Positions 58,644 to 64,000 of a stretch of 64,000 nt of DNA are shown here, piece by piece. Below the pieces are notes generated by a model, which was not told the origin of the DNA, ran no database searches, and worked only from the letters and a program-made list of their open reading frames with translations. Each line of letters opens with the position of its first letter. The stretch's first letter is position 1. Both the position numbers and the translations under genes were made by a program. Source of the stretch: Acarospora socialis (lineage: Eukaryota > Ascomycota > Lecanoromycetes > Acarosporales > Acarosporaceae); the NCBI GenBank assembly GCA_025617375.2, contig JAMYGW020000003.1, forward strand, positions 1,364,001 through 1,428,000, read 5' to 3'.

Positions 58644-60802
58644 CTACACCTGCCCCTTCACGAACCTCAGCATAACCGGCTCTGCCGGCTTCGTGTTCAA
58701 CGCGAGCTTGATCTTCATCTCCTGCCCCCCGAGTACCCTATCCCCATCCATGCTCAGCAATTCCACAGCCGCAAACTCCTGGAAAATGCGACAGATCAGA
58801 TACTCCATCTCCATCCAGGCGAAGTTGCGGCCGAGACAGATCCGCGGGCCGTGGTTGAAGGGTAGGAATTCCCAATGCTTCGGCGTCCAGGTCTCCCAGC
58901 GTGAGGGGTCGAACGTGTCAGCTGTGGGACCGATAAGGTCGTGCCGGCGTTGGGTTCCGATGTAGGACATGACTAAAATTGAGCGGGTTTTGTTAGTTGG
59001 ATGAAAGGGGGAGATTGGAAAGGAAGTTTAGGAAAGGGGAGCAAGCTTTTAGTACCGATGTGGGTGCCTTTAGGGACGCCGATACGGTCCTTCCCGAGGG
59101 GACCGCCGCCAGTGGGCAGGAAGGTATCGTTGAATGCGGTGCGGATGTTGAAACCCACTACTTCGCTGTTAGATCATGACACCGTGATCAAAGGCAGCAC
59201 TATTTACATGGAGCGTGTAAACGCAGTGTTTCCTTGATAATGTTCTGCAGCAATGGCATGTTCTTCAACTGCGCTCTTGTAGGCAGTGTCGAGAAGCCGA
59301 CGCTGGAGTTGGGAACCGGGCTGTCTGTTAGCGGAGTCTTGCTCTGGTTCGGTCAAGGGAAAGTGTTCAACTCACGTCGAGGCAATTTCCGCCCGCAGAC
59401 TTTTGACAATGTGCGGATTACGGGCGAGTTCGTAGAATGCCCAGACGAGTGTGATGGAGCCAGGATCCTACCGGCTAGAATCAGCATCTTAACTTCCACT
59501 CCAGGGCACCCGCAAAGAATCGATCATGTGCTTACCTTGCCGCCAATCAGGACCGCCATCAGCTGGTCCTTGATGCGCTAAAAAGAGGATATTAGCAAAG
59601 CTCGGTAGGTGTAAGAGGTAGAATATGGGAGTGGCTTACCTTCCTGCTGACTTTCTGGAGTATCAAAGACCCTAGCAGGCTCTGCTCCTTCCTAATCTTT
59701 TCATTTGAATCCGTTTGTTCTACCACGGACATTGCCCGGTCAATCACATGGTCCAAGTAGTTGTTCAAGACGGCGGATGCTGCGGGCGTTCCCGGTAACA
59801 AGGCTCCCAGCTTCCTATATATCAAGCGGTTCAGTGTGTTAATCTTTACTATAAATTGGAAATGTAGGCGTACCCGATCAGAGTTCTCTTGGTGTTCCAG
59901 ACATACATCTCCTCGACCGCGTCCCGCAAAGGCTGCAGCTCTGTTGAAAGTGTACCGGCGGATTCGCCAAAGAATATGTCCGAAGCGACATCAAGAAGGA
60001 ATCGATCCATCTGATCAAGGCCTTCATGGGCTTTTTCATCAGATAGATTCCGGAGAAGTTGGATGACATGTCCTTCCATAATGGCGTAGTCAGTCATTCT
60101 ACTTTTGGCAGTCTGGCACGTCATCAGCACGTAAGATTTAATAGCACTTTGGAGTGAAAAGCACTGACGTGGTCGCGCAAAAGGTCTTTGTTTGAGTGCC
60201 ATACGGCTCCATCAGCTATTGCGGTAGGTCATTAATTTGAACCATTGGTTCCTTTGGCTGCTGGTGCGGAGCCATACTAGCAAAGACCGAGTCAAACATC
60301 AGGTCATACCAGATCTTGTGGAAAGCCTCGCCTTTTCCAAAATCGGAGAACTAGTAAGTGACATTGTTAGCACAGATAGTAGTAAGAATTCGCCAACTTA
60401 CTTTAGTTGATAGAACAGCTTTGATGTTGTCCGAATCATCGGTCATTAGGACCTGGATCCCTAACATGTTGAGCCTTACAGTTCGACCTGGAACATCGAG
60501 AATTTGACGAGTCCACTCGAAGAACTCATGGTTGAGGATTCTATTGATAGCTGTTGCAAAGAGATCAATGCCTAGACCCGAGCGTCAGATTGGAACATGT
60601 TGTGTAAAAGGCAATTGATATGGGTAATACCGAAAGGTGCCCAGTAAGTAACTGACGGAGCTTTCTGGCCGAGTTTTTTAAGTCTCTGATGTGCTGAGTT
60701 CCGCCTTCTGAGGAAGTGAACAATCCAGAGGAGGGCAGCGGTGCCAACAAAGAAACCACTTGGCAACGAGATGCGTTCAACAAGATTCTGTAAAACTGGC
60801 AT
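58644..60802 (-). CDS. Cytochrome P450, CYP52-clan-like
   Basis: Haem monooxygenase anchored in the ER by its N-terminal helix. Eleven exons join to 1554 nt (517 aa): 60802-60631, 60571-60402, 60350-60278, 60215-60169, 60112-59874, 59814-59640, 59577-59536, 59467-59376, 59320-59208, 59157-59056 and 58972-58644. It shows APSVTYWAPFG, FSDFGKGEAFHKIW, DIFFGESAGTL, the ExxR helix IIKETLRL, LPTGGGPLGKDRIGVPKGT, FDPSRWETW and the haem-thiolate loop FLPFNHGPRICLGRNFAW. The I-helix lacks the usual A-G-x-D/E-T-T and reads GGKDPGSITLVWAF. No stop or frame break was found. It sits about 300 bp from the PKS relic on the same strand, so it was probably its tailoring enzyme. The substrate is unknown. Confidence 0.88.
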
Positions 60803-61605
60803 TCTGAAATATGTCTCCTGATATACAATCACAATGGGATCTGGCTTCTGTTGCGAGTAAAGCTAGGATGCAATTTGAATATTAAGTTGAAATTGTAGGT
60901 AGCAGATTATCAGGAGTGAGGAAGAGAAATGGCAGACACTTAAGTAACACTCTTGTCAAGCTAGGTGCCTGGGCCGGATAGTATCAGCAGTGATCTTGCT
61001 TCATGAACAAGGCAGTGTTCCCGGAATTTGATAATCCATTCGTCTACTCACGGCCGAACTGACTCAAACCAGCTCGTTCAGCAAAGTCGATATAAATTTT
61101 GGCCTGAAATCCTCCGCGAAGCCATGGAATTTATCATGCAGTCTGACAGCCTTGTGCAATTAATCACTTTTATTATGGTAGCCAGAAAATAGCGTTAATG
61201 TAACATAACATGTAGATGCTCACAAACAATATGATGTAAGCCCAAACGCTGTGGTCCGGGCCGCCGTTGAGGGCGTAAGACATTGTCCTTGCCATCGGTT
61301 ACTCAAACATCCTGAGTATTCTCTGAATCTTTTCTTGATGTAGGCATACTTTCGTGAGCTGAGTCATGAAGTGACTTAATGACAGCCTTGTAGCGAGCAA
61401 GTTAGGGGTCCGGATAATACCTGCATGGTACGGCCGATCGATGGAACGGGTTGAACCATTTGCAGCCCGGACCAAATCAAGGAATCGAAGCAATACCAAC
61501 CATTCGTGAAAGGTATCCATGCCTTCCCAGGAGAGGATGAACTATTCTTTTTCTTAGGGGTGTTCCGCCCGTACTGTCATATGGCTTTGTTACACTGAGG
61601 AGTCC
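60803..61605. other. Spacer between the P450 and the methyltransferase relic
   Basis: Contains the presumed P450 promoter. A minus-strand frame of 73 codons (61520-61299) has no recognisable family. Confidence 0.4.
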
Positions 61606-62035
61606 GACACGGTGGCGAGGGCACAACTTGGTTGGAAGCCAGATGTGGATTTCATGCCTGCCGGCAATCTCATGCGTCTATACGCAAGTCTAAGGGACGA
61701 CAGCCTTAAACTCGAAAGACTTACACTCTTGTGCATGCTCGAGACCCATCATCGAATTTCGAGGCGCGAGACTATAGTTGACCACCTCAAGAAATTTCAT
61801 TCCTGGTTGGATCTCCAAGCGAGTCGGGCTAATAGAGGAGAATATGGTCTTCGAGAAGAGGGTCGACCCAATTGAGATCCTACTGCAAGAAGATGGACTC
61901 AAGAATCTCTATAAATTTTACCAAGAACATGTGGGATTGCCGGGACTTCTTTGCGCTGCTCGGCCATGCAAAACCAAACCTCGAAGCCTAAAGATAGGTG
62001 CAGGAACGGGCGGAACAACAGCTGGTGTGTTGAGA
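61606..62035 (+). pseudogene. Relic of a PKS C-methyltransferase (cMeT) domain
   Basis: Plus-strand remains of the linker and methyltransferase domain of an HR-PKS: LGWKPDVDFMPAGNLMRLY, LERLTLLCMLETHHRIS, DHLKKFHSWLD, then in another frame KRVDPIEILLQEDGLKNLYKF, then a further frame (CRDFFALLGHAKPN), and finally the SAM-binding KIGAGTGGTTAGVL near 61990-62035. At least three frame changes and a missing stretch of about 50 residues show it is dead. Orientation is opposite to the ER-ACP relic. If both came from one synthase, an inversion or rearrangement is implied. Confidence 0.82.
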
Positions 62036-63339
62036 GTCTCACATCGCAATCTAGTGAACGTACCATAGTACATCTACGGACATTCAGCTTCACGGCTTTA
62101 AGACTCATGGCTGGGATGGGGGAATGAGTTGCGCAGGTTGAAACAACGAACATGTGAGTACAGAGGAACAGCCCATGGGTGATGCTGCAGCCCTAAGAGC
62201 TAACTATGCCCTCTTATCTTACAATCCATGCGTGAAAAGCATATATGCAACTTTCAGTTAAAAACAAATATTGTTGAAGAGTCTTTCCGCCTAAGTCTAG
62301 ATTCATGAGCAGGTGTTCATGGTGTAGTACAAATGGTACTGGATCAGGATCCATCTGGATGCGACAATGACCACCAAATCCGGCGTAAACGGCATTAACA
62401 CTGAAGCCGACTCGGCGCATTAGATGGGATAATATTGGTTGCTACCTCATAAATATCGGCCCCTGCATGATATCTTCGAACCTCGCCTATGCAGGCTCTA
62501 GTACTGCTGGTATAAAGGTACTCCCGGCCCCTTTTGAGAATTTACTAGGGTTTGCGAAGGAAGCCGTGAACGCGCATCGGATTTCATCAAGTTTGCCACA
62601 TATCGTTTATGATGGCCTAATACTCTGTACCTCGTCCCGCCTGCCACTCTCACGTGTGCGCAATTCCACTTCCTTCAAATTCTCCGCTCCGCACCACAAA
62701 TTCTTTCTCGGCCGCATCGTTCTGTGCCAGCTCGGACTCTAGCCTTGTTCCGTGGTGTTTTTATACGGCCGTTCACTCGCAAGTGTCCCTGATCTCGTAC
62801 GAAGTACAGATGGCACGCAGGGGCTCGCTTCTTCTGACATAAGATACTTCGTACTGAACTTAAGTGTCGTACATACATGCTTCATGATATTTCTCAGTTC
62901 TACCCAGAATTGACACTATTTCCATATCACCATACCTTAACTCCTATTGGAAGTCATCTTACCTTAGAAGTCCTGCAACTTCGACATTTCTCTAGATACC
63001 TTACTTTATAAATGTACAAGTATGTACCTCAATGACAAGTCACAGTCTCCTGCAACTACATGTTATTAGTATCTTAGTGCTTATGGAACTTCTTGACTGA
63101 GCTCTTCACTGCTGTCTTTAAAGATATATTGTGTTCGATTGCTCACTTTCTTATTTGTTTGCTTCCGTTCTCTTTTATGTTTTCTCAGGCCATTATAACT
63201 ACCCCAGGTACCTACTTTCGTGGCCTATTGACTAGGCGGAATGTGAGCGCACCTCCTCCTTGTGTGCTGCACTCGTAATCGCATGAGCACTGATTATTGA
63301 GACAGTGTTGTTACGAAGATCAGAAGAGTCGCCTCTAAT
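62036..63339. other. Spacer between the cMeT relic and the MFS exporter
   Basis: No coding region is supported. A/T-rich sequence near 62880-63200 leads to the exporter gene and probably includes its promoter. Confidence 0.4.
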
Positions 63340-64000
63340 ATGGCGTCTTCTGTAATGGCTACAATCGAAAACAACAGTGAGCAAGCTCAACAACACCAGA
63401 TAGTAAACCTATCTCTCGCAAACAACGAAGCGAATGTCCATGAGAGTGACGAAACGGTTTCCATTGAAACCGAGAACTCCAGGACACAAATCATTCCACA
63501 GACCCCTAAGCAAGGCTCTACAGCCCCGGATCCAGAATGGAGAGCTGGTAGAAATGAATGGATGATCATCATTGTCTTGGCAGTTGTATCTTTGATGGTT
63601 GCGCTTGACGCCACGATCTTAGTACCAGTCTTGCCTGTAAGTCTCCCCGAATTCGACATCAACGTTGTCTGGTGTGTTAATGCTGCCAGGCTATCGCGAG
63701 CGACCTCCATGGCAATGCAACAGATACCTTCTGGACTGGGACAGCCTACCTCTTGACCCAGTCAGTCTTTCAACCCTTCATAGTCGCTCTTTCGGACGTC
63801 TTCGGCCGCCGTTCGCTTTACCTGATCTCGCTGGGCTTCTTCACGATAGGCACTCTACTCTGCTGCTTCTCCCAGAACTTTAATGAGTTATTGGCTGGTC
63901 GGTCAATTCAAGGAGTTGGTGGTGGAGGCATCCTAGCCTTGGGGCTGGTGATTCTGACCGACATCATACCGCTCCGCCAGAGGCCTATCTACTTGGGTGT
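63340..64000 (+). CDS. MFS exporter, DHA2 (14-TM) type, cut by the window edge
   Basis: Exon 1 (63340-63636) gives a polar N-terminus and TM1 (WMIIIVLAVVSLMVALDATILV). The intron 63637-63689 is followed by exon 2, which continues to the window end without a stop. TM2 and the motif A loop read ALSDVFGRRSLYLISLGFF, then CCFSQNFNELLAGRSIQGVGG, typical of the DHA2 aflatoxin-pump-like group. The protein is truncated at about 200 residues by the end of the sequence, not by mutation. Its place beside a P450 and PKS relics suggests it once exported the product. Confidence 0.9.

Noticed and set aside
1-64000. CRISPR arrays, bacterial operons or prophage
   Set aside because: Intron-bearing genes throughout show a eukaryotic genome, and no regularly spaced repeats of CRISPR size were seen.

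Overview
This window looks like nuclear DNA of a filamentous ascomycete (Pezizomycotina). The evidence is that nearly every gene has several short introns (about 50-90 bp, GT..AG, with CTAAC/CTGAC-like branch sites), and the gene set is typical of moulds: an AtfA-type bZIP factor, the GT2 hyphal-growth glycosyltransferase, an MHYT membrane protein, a fungal rhodopsin-like membrane protein, a GH25 lysozyme-type hydrolase, polyketide synthase remnants and MFS exporters. I cannot fix the class from sequence alone. All exon joins below were made by hand from splice signals, frame and family knowledge.

Layout. 1-13 kb: atfA (-), a long gene-poor stretch with decayed repeat-like material and a strand-skewed block, a small conserved fungal protein (-), then GET3 (-). 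13-24 kb: 5-hydroxyisourate hydrolase (+), the GT2 glycosyltransferase (-), a DsbA/FrnE-like thioredoxin-fold protein (+) and a 2-oxoglutarate oxygenase gene (-) that appears interrupted. 23.6-30 kb is the densest conserved block: a 1274-residue FHA-forkhead factor (+), the ESCRT-III subunit SNF7 (-) and, divergent from it, a small two-exon TEN1-like telomere-capping gene (+). 32-47 kb: a SnoaL-like protein (-), the MHYT protein (+), a secreted GH25 hydrolase (+) and a seven-exon peroxisomal alcohol oxidase (+). 47-56 kb: a kelch-repeat membrane protein, a 154-bp MITE-like element, a DHA1-type MFS transporter and a rhodopsin-like membrane protein, all +.

57-64 kb looks like the remains of a secondary-metabolite locus. 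A highly reducing polyketide synthase (PKS) survives only as an enoyl-reductase-to-ACP fragment on the minus strand, with the ketoreductase region missing and frames broken, and a methyltransferase fragment on the plus strand. They flank an apparently complete 11-exon P450, and a DHA2-type MFS exporter runs off the right edge. The tailoring enzyme and transporter have outlasted the synthase.

Most genes here are unrelated housekeeping or regulatory genes and do not form one pathway. The 57-64 kb remnant is the only clear functional grouping. Long spacers (2-5 kb) carry no gene I can support; several contain a short palindromic motif related to TACCTWAGGTA.
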